A stretch of DNA of 15,889 nucleotides from contig WTAG01000246.1 in NCBI GenBank assembly GCA_013139755.1, positions 1 to 15,889 on the forward strand. The letters run 5' to 3'. Shown in pieces: positions 1 through 8,106 of the stretch (positions are counted from its first letter, which is position 1; each line of letters starts with the position of its first letter). The position numbers were made by a program, and so were the translations under genes. The notes under the pieces are model-generated. The model saw only the letters and a list, made by a program, of their open reading frames with translations. It ran no database searches and was not told where the DNA came from. Source of the stretch: Methylomarinum sp. Its GTDB lineage: Bacteria; Pseudomonadota; Gammaproteobacteria; Methylococcales; Methylomonadaceae.

Positions 1-1216
1 CTTCTTTATCCAGCCCAAATGCCTTATGTAACGCACGGACAGCAAGCTCTAAATACTTTTCTTCAACTACCACAGATATCTTAATTTCAGAGGTCGAAAT
101 CATCCTGATATTAATACCCTCATCTGCCAAAACTTTAAACATAGTACTAGCAATACCTGCGTGTGAGCGCATACCAACACCAACAATAGATATTTTAACG
201 ATATCATCATCGCCAGTAACTTGTTTTGCCCCCAAATCAGCACATACTTGCTCTAAAATAGCTTTAGTTTTTTGATATTCATTACGATGCACTGTAAAGG
301 TAAAATCAGTGGTCGAATCAGCGGCTATATTCTGGATAATCATATCTACTTCGATATTTTTATCAGCCACAGGGCAAAGAATTTTAGATGCGACACCCGG
401 TAAATCAGGGACACCGGTAATTGTTAACTTAGCTTCATCACGGTTAAATGCAATACCTGAAATTAAAGCTCTTTCCATTTCTGATTCCTCATAAGTAATG
501 AGCGTGCCATTACCTTCTTTAAATGATGATAATACTCTGAGTGCTACATTATATTTGCCAGCAAACTCAACCGATCGTATTTGTAAGACTTTTGATCCTA
601 AACTGGCCATTTCCAGCATTTCTTCAAAGGTAATCTTATCCAACCTACGTGCTTTAGGCTCTACTCTAGGGTCTGTTGTGTAAACGCCATCCACATCTGT
701 ATATATATGGCATTCATCAGCTTTTAAGGACGCTGCTAAAGCCACTGCTGTGGTATCTGATCCACCTCGCCCTAGCGTGGTGATATTGCCTTTCTCGTCA
801 ACCCCTTGAAAGCCAGCAACCACAACCACTTTGCCTTCGTCGAGATCTTGTTTGATTTTTTGATCATCAATCTCTCGAATTCTGGCTTTGGTATGCGTAC
901 TATCTGTTAAGATTTTGACTTGTCCACCAGTGTATGAACATGCGGGACAACCCAAATCATGCAAGGCCATACTCAACAGAGACATAGTTACCTGCTCTCC
1001 GGTAGAAAGCAGTACATCCATCTCTCTATTATCGGGTTGCGATTGCATTTCTGTTGCCATTGAGGTTAAGCGATTGGTTTCCCCACTCATTGCTGAGACA
1101 ACTGCAACGATATGATCACCTTGATCTCGCGCTTTTTTAATTTTTTCAGCAACCGCTTTGATACGCGCTACTGAACCGACGGATGTTCCACCGAACTTAT
1201 ATACAAATACTGCCAT
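1..1216 (-). CDS. lysC: Aspartate kinase LysC, C-terminal end cut by the window edge
   Basis: Phosphorylates L-aspartate with ATP, the first step towards lysine, threonine, methionine and diaminopimelate; cytosolic. The reading frame opens at ATG 1216 with MAVFVYKFGGTSVG, the amino-acid kinase signature (KFGGTS at residues 7-13), and stays open to the edge, giving 405 codons with no stop. A second conserved kinase stretch, TTLGRGGSDTTA, lies near residues 150-162. From about residue 247 the protein consists of paired ACT domains, which bind feedback amino acids. The last visible residues (AVRALHKAFGLDKE) match the usual end of about 405-411-residue monofunctional gammaproteobacterial LysC, so probably only a few residues are missing. 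There is no homoserine dehydrogenase fusion. It lies downstream of alaS in the same direction, 102 bases away, with a hairpin repeat between. The Shine-Dalgarno sequence before ATG 1216 is weak. Confidence 0.95.
   Translation of the reverse strand, partial: MAVFVYKFGGTSVGSVARIKAVAEKIKKARDQGDHIVAVVSAMSGETNRLTSMATEMQSQPDNREMDVLLSTGEQVTMSLLSMALHDLGCPACSYTGGQVKILTDSTHTKARIREIDDQKIKQDLDEGKVVVVAGFQGVDEKGNITTLGRGGSDTTAVALAASLKADECHIYTDVDGVYTTDPRVEPKARRLDKITFEEMLEMASLGSKVLQIRSVEFAGKYNVALRVLSSFKEGNGTLITYEESEMERALISGIAFNRDEAKLTITGVPDLPGVASKILCPVADKNIEVDMIIQNIAADSTTDFTFTVHRNEYQKTKAILEQVCADLGAKQVTGDDDIVKISIVGVGMRSHAGIASTMFKVLADEGINIRMISTSEIKISVVVEEKYLELAVRALHKAFGLDKE
476..490 (-). promoter_or_regulatory. 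Internal ribosome binding site and start for a LysC beta (regulatory) subunit
   Basis: On the minus strand GAGGA (490-486) is followed after seven bases by ATG (478-476), in frame with lysC at codon 247. The product would begin MERALISGIAFNRDEAK and contain only the ACT-domain half. In Corynebacterium and Bacillus aspartokinases of the alpha2/beta2 type, the beta subunit starts at the equivalent place by internal initiation. The signal is stronger than the Shine-Dalgarno of the full-length start. Use of this start here is inferred. Confidence 0.5.
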
Positions 1217-1276
1217 TTTTTAATTTACTATCCAAAAACTTATTTTTTAGAGACCTGATCAAGCTAAGAAAATACT

Positions 1277-1309
1277 ATAGGATGCGCTTCGTCCCTCAGC
1301 ACATCCTAT
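1277..1309 (-). repeat. Palindromic hairpin repeat between alaS and lysC
   Basis: Twelve-base arms (1277-1288 and 1298-1309) pair perfectly except for one position that is a G.U wobble in minus-strand RNA. They enclose a 9-base loop that reads GAGGGACGA on the minus strand. It starts ten bases after the alaS stop codon. No clear T-tract follows, so it is not a typical intrinsic terminator; an RNA-stability or REP-like role is possible. The loop and layout match two hairpins at 7256-7338, suggesting a dispersed repeat family. Confidence 0.7.
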
Positions 1310-1318
1310 GCCCTTTTA

Positions 1319-3931
1319 TTAGCCTTTTAGCTGCGCTTCTACCCATACAGGCACTTGTTTTAATGCTTCATCCAATCCTGATGGATCGGTTCCGCCTGCT
1401 TGTGCCATATCTGGTCTACCACCACCCTTGCCACCGACTTTTGTTGCCACAGAGTTAACCAAGTCACCTGCTTTTAATCGCTTAACCTGGTCTTTACTCA
1501 CGCCGGCTATCAAGCTGACTTTACCGTCTTTAACTGTGGCTAAAACAATGGCCGAACTACCTAACTTGTTTTTTAATTGATCGACCATATCGCGCAGTGA
1601 TTTAGGATCAACATCATCCAGTTTTACGGCTAATACTTTAATGCCATCAACCTCTACGGCTTGAGCACTTAATTCACCACCCGCAGAGCTGGCTAATTTA
1701 GATTTTAATCGATCCAGTTCTTTTTCTAACTGCTTATTCTTTTCAATTAACTGCTGAACCTTATCGGATGTTTTTTCAGGTAAACTTTTAACTAAGCCAG
1801 CAATATTGGCCAACACTTTATCTCGACTTGCTATCCATTCTATACAAGCTTTTCCGGTAACCGCTTCAATTCGCCTTACCCCTGAAGCAACACCGGTTTC
1901 ACTGATGATTTTGAAACAACCAATATCACCTGAACGCTCAACATGTGTTCCGCCACACAATTCAATTGAGAAGTCACCCATCTTTAATACGCGTACTTCA
2001 TCGCCGTACTTCTCACCAAATAATGCCATTGCCCCTGCTTTAACCGCATCGTCTTTAGACATCACTTCAGCAGAAACTGCATTATTCATACGAATCTGCG
2101 CATTAACAATTGATTCAATCGTGCTGATTTCTTCAGCTGTCATTGGCTCAAAATGTGAAAAGTCAAAACGTAATCTTTCTGGATTAACCAATGAGCCTTT
2201 CTGCGTGACATGCTCACCTAAAGTTTGCCTTAATGCCGCATGTAACAAGTGTGTGGCAGAGTGATTAAGCTCTGTGGCATTTCTGTCTTCTGCATTAACA
2301 CTGACTTCACAGGATTGATTATTATTAATCTCACCATTCAACACAGTTCCTTTATGCAGAAAAAGTGTACCACCTTGTTTTTGTGTATCAGTTACTTCAA
2401 AAACAGACGAGTCCACTTTAATGTTACCGCTATCCCCTACTTGTCCACCCGACTCAGCATAAAAAGGTGTTTGATCTAAAACAACAACACCCTCTTCACC
2501 TGCATTTAATTTCTCAACTGCCTGACCTTTTGCAAATAAGCCAACAACCTGTGCCGAACCTGTTAGATCATGATAACCGGTAAAATCAGTTTGGCTGTCA
2601 TGTCTAATATCTTGATCATAATCTGCATCAAACTTACCGCCAGCTCTTGCTCTATTACGTTGAGCTGACATTTCAATTTCAAACCCTGCGTGATCAACAG
2701 TCAATTCTTGCTCTCTGGCAAAATCAGCGGTTAAATCAACAGGAAATCCATAAGTATCATATAAAAGGAATACGATATCGCCAGGAATAACATTGCCTTC
2801 AATTTTAGCAACACAGGCTTCCAGGATTTTCATGCCCTGCTCTAAAGTTTCAGCAAAACGTTGCTCTTCTTTTTTAAGAATCAATTCTACTTGCGCTTGT
2901 GCTTCCTTCAGCTCAGGAAAAGCCTCGCCCATTTCTGCTACTAATGGCGCAACCAATTTATAAAAGAAAACATCATTAGTCCCTAAACGATAACCATGAC
3001 GTATAGCACGACGAATAATACGTCTTAATACATAACCACGACCTTCATTTGATGGTAATACGCCATCTACTACCATAAAGGCACATGATCGAATATGATC
3101 AGCAATAACTCGTAATGAACTGTTAGTTAAATCAGTCGTACCCGCTAATTCAGCAGCCACTTTTAATAGATTTTGAAACAAGTCAATTTCATAGTTGTTA
3201 TGTACGCCCTGCAATACCGCTGCAATTCGCTCTAAACCCATACCGGTATCAACAGAAGGTGCAGGTAAAGGATGTAACAATCCATCCTTATCCCGGTCAT
3301 ATTGCATAAATACCAGGTTCCAGATTTCGATATATCTATCACCATCTTCTTCTGGCGTTCCAGGTGGTCCACCTGCAACATCTTCACCATGATCATAGAA
3401 AATTTCAGTACAAGGACCACAAGGGCCCACATCGCCCATAGACCAGAAATTATCTTTCGCACCGATTCTTGATAATCGAGTGGGGTCAATTTTTATATCT
3501 TCCAACCAAATAGCTTCCGCTTCCTGGTCTTCTTCAAAAACAGTGATCCATAATTTTTCAGCCGGAATTTCTAACTCTTTGGTTAAAAAATCCCAGGCAT
3601 AATGAATCGCTTCTTTTTTAAAGTAATCACCAAAACTGAAGTTACCCAACATTTCGAAAAACGTATGATGCCTTGCGGTATACCCAACATTCTCTAAATC
3701 ATTATGCTTACCACCAGCACGCACACAACGTTGTGTCGTTGTTGCTGTTACATAGTCACGCTTTTCCCGTCCTAAAAACACATCCTTAAATGGCACCATT
3801 CCTGCATTAGTAAAAAGCAAAGTGGGATCATTTCCTGGAACAAGTGAACTGGAAGGCTGAACAGAATGTCCTTGCTCTCTAAAAAATTCTAGAAAAGCAG
3901 TACGTAACTCTGCACTGGTCATTTTTTTCAT
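1319..3931 (-). CDS. alaS: Alanine-tRNA ligase AlaS
   Basis: Charges tRNA-Ala with alanine and hydrolyses mischarged Ser/Gly-tRNA-Ala; cytosolic. The 870-residue protein is full length for the family (about 875 in E. coli). The class II catalytic core occupies residues 1-240, with motif 2 around [16 protein letters not shown] (68-83) and motif 3 DTGMGLERI (228-236). The editing domain carries zinc ligands H557 and H561 in HSATHLLH, and C659 and H663 in CGGTH. A coiled stretch at about 722-748 leads to the C-Ala domain, which ends with the glycine-rich [15 protein letters not shown] (833-847). Translation may begin at Met1 (3931) or Met4 (3922); neither has a strong Shine-Dalgarno, and Met4 aligns better with E. 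coli. It lies between recX and lysC, the usual gammaproteobacterial order, and is separated from recX by a terminator hairpin. Confidence 0.97.
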   Translation of the reverse strand: MKKMTSAELRTAFLEFFREQGHSVQPSSSLVPGNDPTLLFTNAGMVPFKDVFLGREKRDYVTATTTQRCVRAGGKHNDLENVGYTARHHTFFEMLGNFSFGDYFKKEAIHYAWDFLTKELEIPAEKLWITVFEEDQEAEAIWLEDIKIDPTRLSRIGAKDNFWSMGDVGPCGPCTEIFYDHGEDVAGGPPGTPEEDGDRYIEIWNLVFMQYDRDKDGLLHPLPAPSVDTGMGLERIAAVLQGVHNNYEIDLFQNLLKVAAELAGTTDLTNSSLRVIADHIRSCAFMVVDGVLPSNEGRGYVLRRIIRRAIRHGYRLGTNDVFFYKLVAPLVAEMGEAFPELKEAQAQVELILKKEEQRFAETLEQGMKILEACVAKIEGNVIPGDIVFLLYDTYGFPVDLTADFAREQELTVDHAGFEIEMSAQRNRARAGGKFDADYDQDIRHDSQTDFTGYHDLTGSAQVVGLFAKGQAVEKLNAGEEGVVVLDQTPFYAESGGQVGDSGNIKVDSSVFEVTDTQKQGGTLFLHKGTVLNGEINNNQSCEVSVNAEDRNATELNHSATHLLHAALRQTLGEHVTQKGSLVNPERLRFDFSHFEPMTAEEISTIESIVNAQIRMNNAVSAEVMSKDDAVKAGAMALFGEKYGDEVRVLKMGDFSIELCGGTHVERSGDIGCFKIISETGVASGVRRIEAVTGKACIEWIASRDKVLANIAGLVKSLPEKTSDKVQQLIEKNKQLEKELDRLKSKLASSAGGELSAQAVEVDGIKVLAVKLDDVDPKSLRDMVDQLKNKLGSSAIVLATVKDGKVSLIAGVSKDQVKRLKAGDLVNSVATKVGGKGGGRPDMAQAGGTDPSGLDEALKQVPVWVEAQLKG

Positions 3932-3965
3932 AATTTATCTAACTGTCTTAATATATTTTTCTTTA

Positions 3966-4000
3966 CTTAAAAACGCTCCCCGTAAGGAAACGTTTTTAAG
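3966..4000 (-). terminator. Rho-independent terminator after recX
   Basis: Perfect 10-base arms CTTAAAAACG (3966-3975) and CGTTTTTAAG (3991-4000), extended inwards by TCC/GGA after small bulges. On the minus strand the stem ends in a T5 run. It lies 56 bases past the recX stop and 35 before the alaS frame, so it should end the recA-recX transcript. The arms are nearly symmetric, so it could also act on the plus strand, where no gene ends. Confidence 0.6.
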
Positions 4001-4056
4001 ATTTTTATAAAATTCTTACCATCATAATTTTGACGGATATCAAACCAAAGCTTAAG

Positions 4057-4530
4057 TTAGGAATAAAGTAACTTAATATTTAACACCTTAAAAAGCCTAT
4101 TTATTAATTCCCCACTAAAGCCACGTTGCTGTAAAAATCGACTGCGTTTAAGCCACTCTTTACTAAGCAAGGTTTTTTCATCAGAATATTTTCTTTCATA
4201 AACTTGCCGAAGCAAATCATCCCAATCATCCGCCAGATCAAATACAACGGTGTCAAAATCAAATGACTCAATACCCCGTTGTTGTAATTCATAGCCAATT
4301 TTAATCGGACCATAACCTTTTTTTATGCGGTATCTTGCATAACTTTCAGCAAATCTTAGGTCACTTTGCCAGCCTTGCTCGGCTAAATCATCAATAATTA
4401 TTTGTGATTCGGCATGACTAAAGCCTTTTACGTCTAATCTATTTAGCAATTCAAGCTGGCTATATTCTCTTCGAGTTAAAAGCCTTAAACAAATATGCCT
4501 GATATCTTTTGCAGATTCAGCATCTATCAC
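4057..4530 (-). CDS. recX: Regulatory protein RecX
   Basis: RecX proteins bind RecA filaments and limit their extension and activity. This 157-residue product has the normal family length and the typical make-up: short three-helix repeats rich in basic and aromatic residues, for example [22 protein letters not shown] near residues 11-32 and [27 protein letters not shown] near residues 61-87. It starts with GTG at 4530, which overlaps the recA stop as GTGA. This four-base overlap points to translational coupling and therefore a fixed low ratio of RecX to RecA. It is followed by a hairpin terminator at 3966-4000. Assignment rests on sequence pattern plus its position directly after recA. Confidence 0.93.
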   Translation of the reverse strand: MIDAESAKDIRHICLRLLTRREYSQLELLNRLDVKGFSHAESQIIIDDLAEQGWQSDLRFAESYARYRIKKGYGPIKIGYELQQRGIESFDFDTVVFDLADDWDDLLRQVYERKYSDEKTLLSKEWLKRSRFLQQRGFSGELINRLFKVLNIKLLYS

Positions 4531-5558
4531 TCTTCAGGTTCAACCTCATCTGCATCTTTTTCAGTAAGAACACTAAACACTTCAGCACGGATTTTAGCTT
4601 CAATTTCTTGTGCTTTTGCTGGGTTATCCTTTAAATAAGCTTTAACATTCTCTTTACCCTGACCTATTTTTTCATCGCCATAGCTGTACCAGGATCCGGC
4701 CTTATTAACAAAGCCATATTTAACGCCTAAGTCAACTAACTCACCCATAAATGAAACGCCTTCACCATAAAGGATTTCAAACTCAGCTTGTTTAAACGGT
4801 GGAGCGACTTTATTTTTAACTACTTTTACCCGGGTCTCATTACCAATAATCTCGTCACCCTTTTTCACCGCACCGATACGACGAATATCTAAACGGACTG
4901 AGGCATAAAACTTTAAGGCATTACCACCTGTAGTCGTTTCTGGATTACCAAACATCACACCAATCTTCATTCTTAACTGATTAATAAATATAACCAGCGT
5001 ATTAGAGCGTTTGATATTAGCCGTCAATTTTCTTAATGCTTGCGACATTAAGCGTGCTTGCAAGCCCATATGGGAATCACCCATATCGCCTTCAATTTCT
5101 GCTTTAGGTGTTAACGCAGCAACCGAATCCACCACCACCATATCAACTGCACCCGACCTGACCAGCATATCGACGATTTCCAGCGCCTGCTCGCCTGTAT
5201 CCGGTTGTGAGATAAGCAAATCATCAATATTAATACCAATTTTTGCCGCATAAATTGGATCTAAAGCATGCTCAGCATCAATAAATGCAGCAGTACCGCC
5301 TAATTTTTGCATTTGTGCAATGGTTTCCAGTGTCATCGTGGTTTTACCTGATGATTCTGGCCCATAAATTTCAACAACACGTCCTCTAGGTAATCCGCCT
5401 GCACCTAAAGCAATATCCAAAGACAAAGACCCTGTTGAAACGACGTCTATTCCCTTCGCGGCTGAAACATCACCCATACGCATGACGGAGCCTTTACCAA
5501 ATTGCTTCTCAATTTGCATTAACGCTGCACCCAGCGCTTTCTTTTTGTTTTCGTCCAT
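4527..5558 (-). CDS. recA: Recombinase RecA
   Basis: Forms ATP-dependent filaments on single-stranded DNA, drives strand exchange and stimulates LexA self-cleavage. The start chosen is ATG 5558, giving 343 residues beginning [20 protein letters not shown], which aligns with E. coli MAIDENKQKAL. TAGG with a short spacer precedes it. The frame could extend eight codons to a TTG at 5582, but that N-terminus is not typical. Walker A is GPESSGKT (66-73), Walker B VVVDS (141-145), and the L2 region is [21 protein letters not shown] (192-212). The C-terminus is acidic ([11 protein letters not shown]), as usual. It forms an operon with recX through a four-base overlap. No CTG-N10-CAG LexA box is visible upstream; a different palindrome lies in the leader. 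Confidence 0.98.
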   Translation of the reverse strand: MDENKKKALGAALMQIEKQFGKGSVMRMGDVSAAKGIDVVSTGSLSLDIALGAGGLPRGRVVEIYGPESSGKTTMTLETIAQMQKLGGTAAFIDAEHALDPIYAAKIGINIDDLLISQPDTGEQALEIVDMLVRSGAVDMVVVDSVAALTPKAEIEGDMGDSHMGLQARLMSQALRKLTANIKRSNTLVIFINQLRMKIGVMFGNPETTTGGNALKFYASVRLDIRRIGAVKKGDEIIGNETRVKVVKNKVAPPFKQAEFEILYGEGVSFMGELVDLGVKYGFVNKAGSWYSYGDEKIGQGKENVKAYLKDNPAKAQEIEAKIRAEVFSVLTEKDADEVEPEE

Positions 5559-5590
5559 TTTATGCCTATGATTTACATTCAAGTTCGTTA

Positions 5591-5610
5591 AACAACCTAA
5601 TAAGGTCGTT
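5591..5610. promoter_or_regulatory. Imperfect palindrome in the recA leader
   Basis: Arms AACAACC (5591-5597) and GGTCGTT (5604-5610) surround TAATAA. Six of seven positions pair strictly, and the remaining one is a G.U wobble on the RNA. It lies 33 bases before the recA ATG and downstream of a possible extended -10. It could be an operator or a leader hairpin; nothing in the window decides between these. Confidence 0.35.
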
Positions 5611-5639
5611 GAGAATAGAGTCTAAAAAATTAACTCGCT

Positions 5640-5648
5640 ATTATCACA
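5640..5648 (-). promoter_or_regulatory. Candidate recA promoter, extended -10
   Basis: On the minus strand TGTGATAAT matches an extended -10 (TGn plus GATAAT). No good -35 hexamer stands 17 bases upstream, which is tolerable with an extended -10. Transcripts would have a leader of roughly 75 bases containing the palindrome at 5591-5610. Two copies of TGGCATTTTT lie further upstream, at 5683-5692 and 5721-5730. Confidence 0.3.
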
Positions 5649-5746
5649 TAGAGAAGCGTGGTGAAACAGCTTTTGATAAAGAAAAATGCCAATAACACTT
5701 TATTACAAAAAACTAAACCTAAAAATGCCATATACAGAGGTAATTA

Positions 5747-7156
5747 TCAATTAATCAACAAATGTACGTAGATACTAGAAAAGTAACCCAAGGCGATAGC
5801 TGGCACCCATTTTAAATGACTGGAAAACGTATAAAAACCTTTTGCCTGACCCATTAACGCTACACCTGCCGCAGAGCCAATCGATAACAGACTGCCGCCT
5901 GTCCCTGCTGTCAATGTGACCAAAAGCCATTGTGTTTCTGACATCTCGGGGCTCATTGTTAATACGGCGAACATAACCGGAATATTGTCAATAATTGCAG
6001 ATGCGATCCCGACCAATATATTAGCGGTGGTCGCCCCCAATTCGCCATACATAAATTCGGAAGTTAACGATAAATACCCCATAAACCCTATGCCGCCGAC
6101 TGCCATGATAATGCCATAAAAGAAAAACAAGGTGTCCCATTCCGATTTGGCAATATGACTAAATACATCAAAGGCACTACTGCCAGAGACCTCGGAACCT
6201 GGAACCGAATCAAAAGAAGTATTTTCTTTTCTGAACATCAATCGCAGATAATAACCAAATATTTTCAGATAGCCCAATCCCATTAACATGCCAATAGCAG
6301 GCGGTAAGTGCAGGAATTGATGAAAGAATATGGAGGTAGCAATCGTTGTTAAAAACAACAGCACAATAATTAATCCGCCATGCTTTATCTCTGCATTGAC
6401 CTCAGTTGGCAAGCTTGGACTACCCTTAGGCAAATAATAATGCATGATGATAGCTGGCACGACAAAATTGACAACTGATGGAATAAATAGTTTAAAAAAA
6501 GTCGAGAACTCTAAAATGCCTTTTTGCCAGACCATTAACGTGGTGATATCACCAAAAGGACTAAAAGCACCTCCTGCATTCGCAGCAACCACAATATTGA
6601 CACAGGCAATGGTAATAAAGTCAGGTTTGGCCGTGCCGATAGTCAAAATTACCGTACACATAATCAAAGCAGTGGTCAGATTATCTGCGATGGGCGAAAT
6701 AAAAAATGCCAGAGTACCTGTAATCCAAAAAAGCTGACGATAACTAAAATTTCTTGAGACCAGCTCATAATGAAGCGCATCAAACACACCGCGTTCTATC
6801 ATCGCGCTGATATATGTCATTGCGACTAATAGAAAAAAGAATAATTCGGTATATTCAAGAAAGTTATGCTCAAGTGCCTGTCTGGCAATATCATTTAGAC
6901 CATGTGATTTATAGACATAGGCGATGATTGCCCAGATAATTCCAGCGGCCACTAAAACCGGCTTAGATTTTTGCAAATGCAGTTTTTCTTCCAGGACCAC
7001 CAGTGTATAAGCAATCAGAAACACGAATAGAACCAAATACCCGGAGAAATGCGCAGTTAAATCTAGTTGATCATTACTGGTCTCTGCACTCAACCCCAAT
7101 ACTGGAAACAACAAGAATAAATTCAACAACACTATGTTGATAGTTATTTTCTTCAT
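5747..7156 (-). CDS. nhaD: Na+/H+ antiporter of the NhaD family
   Basis: Inner-membrane protein expected to expel Na+ (or Li+) in exchange for protons, best known from Vibrio and halophiles. The product from ATG 7156 has 469 residues, normal for NhaD; the frame extends two codons to a TTG that is less likely. An N-terminal hydrophobic stretch ending near GLSAETS (21-27) looks like a cleavable signal or first helix, followed by about a dozen hydrophobic segments. Family hallmarks are SPIADNLTTA (154-163), AANAGGAFSPFGDITT (191-206), DNIPVMFA (390-397) and the glycine/serine-rich segment AGTGGSLLSIGSAAG (417-431). It sits between recA and the carbonic anhydrase, on the same strand as both. A repeat stack separates it from the anhydrase, so it probably has its own promoter within 7157-7215. 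No strong Shine-Dalgarno is seen. Confidence 0.9.
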   Translation of the reverse strand: MKKITINIVLLNLFLLFPVLGLSAETSNDQLDLTAHFSGYLVLFVFLIAYTLVVLEEKLHLQKSKPVLVAAGIIWAIIAYVYKSHGLNDIARQALEHNFLEYTELFFFLLVAMTYISAMIERGVFDALHYELVSRNFSYRQLFWITGTLAFFISPIADNLTTALIMCTVILTIGTAKPDFITIACVNIVVAANAGGAFSPFGDITTLMVWQKGILEFSTFFKLFIPSVVNFVVPAIIMHYYLPKGSPSLPTEVNAEIKHGGLIIVLLFLTTIATSIFFHQFLHLPPAIGMLMGLGYLKIFGYYLRLMFRKENTSFDSVPGSEVSGSSAFDVFSHIAKSEWDTLFFFYGIIMAVGGIGFMGYLSLTSEFMYGELGATTANILVGIASAIIDNIPVMFAVLTMSPEMSETQWLLVTLTAGTGGSLLSIGSAAGVALMGQAKGFYTFSSHLKWVPAIALGYFSSIYVHLLIN

Positions 7157-7255
7157 AATCAAATATTAGTTTGCACAAGTGTAGAATGGGTAAAAGCTCT
7201 TTGTGCCTATCATTAGTGTGATGGGCACGCTCACGAGACTGTGAAAGTATTCAAT

Positions 7256-7284
7256 GTAGGCTGGGTTGAGGCGCGAAACCCAGC
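7256..7284 (+). repeat. Hairpin repeat, left copy
   Basis: GTAG precedes a perfect 8-bp stem GCTGGGTT/AACCCAGC (7260-7267, 7277-7284) with the 9-base loop GAGGCGCGA. It faces a second copy at 7310-7338 in the opposite orientation. It has the same design as the hairpin at 1277-1309, with a different stem but nearly the same loop. Confidence 0.7.
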
Positions 7285-7309
7285 ATTAAAAGTGATACAA
7301 CGTATAGAT

Positions 7310-7338
7310 TCTGGGTTTCGTACCCCAATCCAGCCTAC
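7310..7338 (-). repeat. Hairpin repeat, right copy
   Basis: On the minus strand it reads GTAG followed by the stem GCTGGATT/AACCCAGA and the 9-base loop GGGGTACGA. Two stem positions are mismatched, so this copy is more decayed than the left one. Together the two copies make a larger inverted repeat, 7256-7338, with a 25-base spacer. Confidence 0.65.
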
Positions 7339-7430
7339 GGAAGCAGTTATTTTTTTATGAAAAATGAATATTTTCACACCCTCTCACGCTTTGCCCATCC
7401 CACACAAAACATATAGTTGTCGAAGTTATT

Positions 7431-8090
7431 TTATGCATGTCCCTTTGCATTATTAATAATTAAAGTATCATCATAAAAATTTACTTCACCTGTTGTAATA
7501 TTATGATTTCCGCCAATAATTCCACATTCACCACTTTCAATCATTTCCTTTAAAATAGGACTGCGTTCAATAATGGCCTGTACCGTTCTTTTAACATTAA
7601 TAGTTGACACTTTTTCCACAAATTCATCGTTGCTTGAATTACGATTTTCAGTTTCTGTTTTTTCAGCATAAATCGCTGGCTGTATCTTATTTAACAGGGC
7701 TGTCAGATTGCCTAATTCCACGTGATCGCAAGCGCCTCTTACAGCGCCGCATTTTGTATGCCCTAAAACCACTATTATTTTAGAACCTGCCACTTTACAA
7801 CCAAACTCCATACTCCCCAGAATATCTTCATTAATAATATTGCCGGCTATACGAACACTAAATATATCACCCAATCCCTGGTCAAAAATTAACTCTGCAG
7901 AAGTGCGGGAATCAATGCAGCTTAAAATAACTGCAAATGGATGTTGTCCATCGGATGTTTCATTAGCCTGTTGCAACAGATTACGGTTAACTTTAATGTT
8001 ATTAATAAATCGCTTATTACCATCTTTTAATAATTCTAATGCCATAGCGGGTGTAATAGCCGCTTGCATTTCCTTAGTTAATGTTTTCAT
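7431..8090 (-). CDS. Beta-class carbonic anhydrase
   Basis: Zinc enzyme that interconverts CO2 and bicarbonate in the cytosol. The start chosen is ATG 8090, preceded by TAGGA seven bases upstream, giving 219 residues beginning MKTLTKEMQ. The open frame continues upstream to a TTG, but that would overlap the end of the transporter gene. The beta-class zinc and active-site motifs are present: C58 and D60 with R62 in SCIDSRTS, and H111 and C114 in GHTKCGAVRGAC. No signal peptide is seen. The C-terminal IIGGNHNITTGEVNFYDD matches the usual end of plant-type beta-anhydrases. It begins 16 bases after the SulP stop, so the two are almost certainly co-transcribed; the pairing suggests the transporter and anhydrase work on the same inorganic carbon pool. 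The repeat stack follows its stop codon. Confidence 0.95.
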   Translation of the reverse strand: MKTLTKEMQAAITPAMALELLKDGNKRFINNIKVNRNLLQQANETSDGQHPFAVILSCIDSRTSAELIFDQGLGDIFSVRIAGNIINEDILGSMEFGCKVAGSKIIVVLGHTKCGAVRGACDHVELGNLTALLNKIQPAIYAEKTETENRNSSNDEFVEKVSTINVKRTVQAIIERSPILKEMIESGECGIIGGNHNITTGEVNFYDDTLIINNAKGHA

Positions 8091-8106
8091 TTTTTTCCTA
8101 AATGGT

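Larger units (their letters stand above)
7230..7388. mobile_element. MITE-like insertion with 6-bp target duplication
   Basis: CTCACG occurs at 7230-7235 and 7383-7388. Between them lies a 147-bp segment (7236-7382) whose ends are inverted repeats: AGACTGTGAAAGTATTCA and AGGGTGTGAAAATATTCA (the latter on the minus strand) agree at 15 of 18 positions. It has no coding capacity and resembles a non-autonomous insertion element. The duplicated six bases fall within a palindrome that is otherwise intact on both sides, which supports a target-site duplication. The family of the mobilising transposase is unknown. Confidence 0.5.
7216..7405. repeat. Interrupted palindromic repeat (outer element)
   Basis: GATGGGCA (7220-7227) and TGCCCATC (7392-7399) are perfect inverted arms, with GTGTG and CACAC outside them. 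If the segment between the two CTCACG copies is removed together with one copy, the halves join into a compact hairpin of 27 bases between the outer ends of the GATGGGCA/TGCCCATC arms. I know similar short hairpins as dispersed repeats in gammaproteobacteria. The interpretation as a repeat split by a later insertion is inference. The whole gap 7157-7430 shows no plausible gene. Confidence 0.55.

Noticed and set aside
1806..2264. Long plus-strand open frame opposite alaS (152 codons)
   Set aside because: It mirrors the strongly conserved AlaS editing domain on the other strand, has no Shine-Dalgarno and resembles no protein family; other plus-strand frames under alaS, recA, nhaD, sulP and pycB are dismissed for the same reason.
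3232..3489. Minus-strand 85-codon frame inside alaS
   Set aside because: Out-of-frame shadow of AlaS codons on the same strand; no initiation signal.
4104..4313. Minus-strand 69-codon frame inside recX
   Set aside because: Shifted reading of recX with no ribosome binding site; recX itself is intact from GTG to stop.
5559..5582. N-terminal extension of recA to a TTG start
   Set aside because: Adds eight residues absent from known RecA proteins, while ATG 5558 aligns with the family start and has TAGG upstream.
7157..7430. CRISPR array or small RNA gene in the repeat-rich gap
   Set aside because: The repeats are inverted pairs rather than regularly spaced direct repeats, there are no spacers, and no promoter-terminator pair typical of a small RNA is clear.
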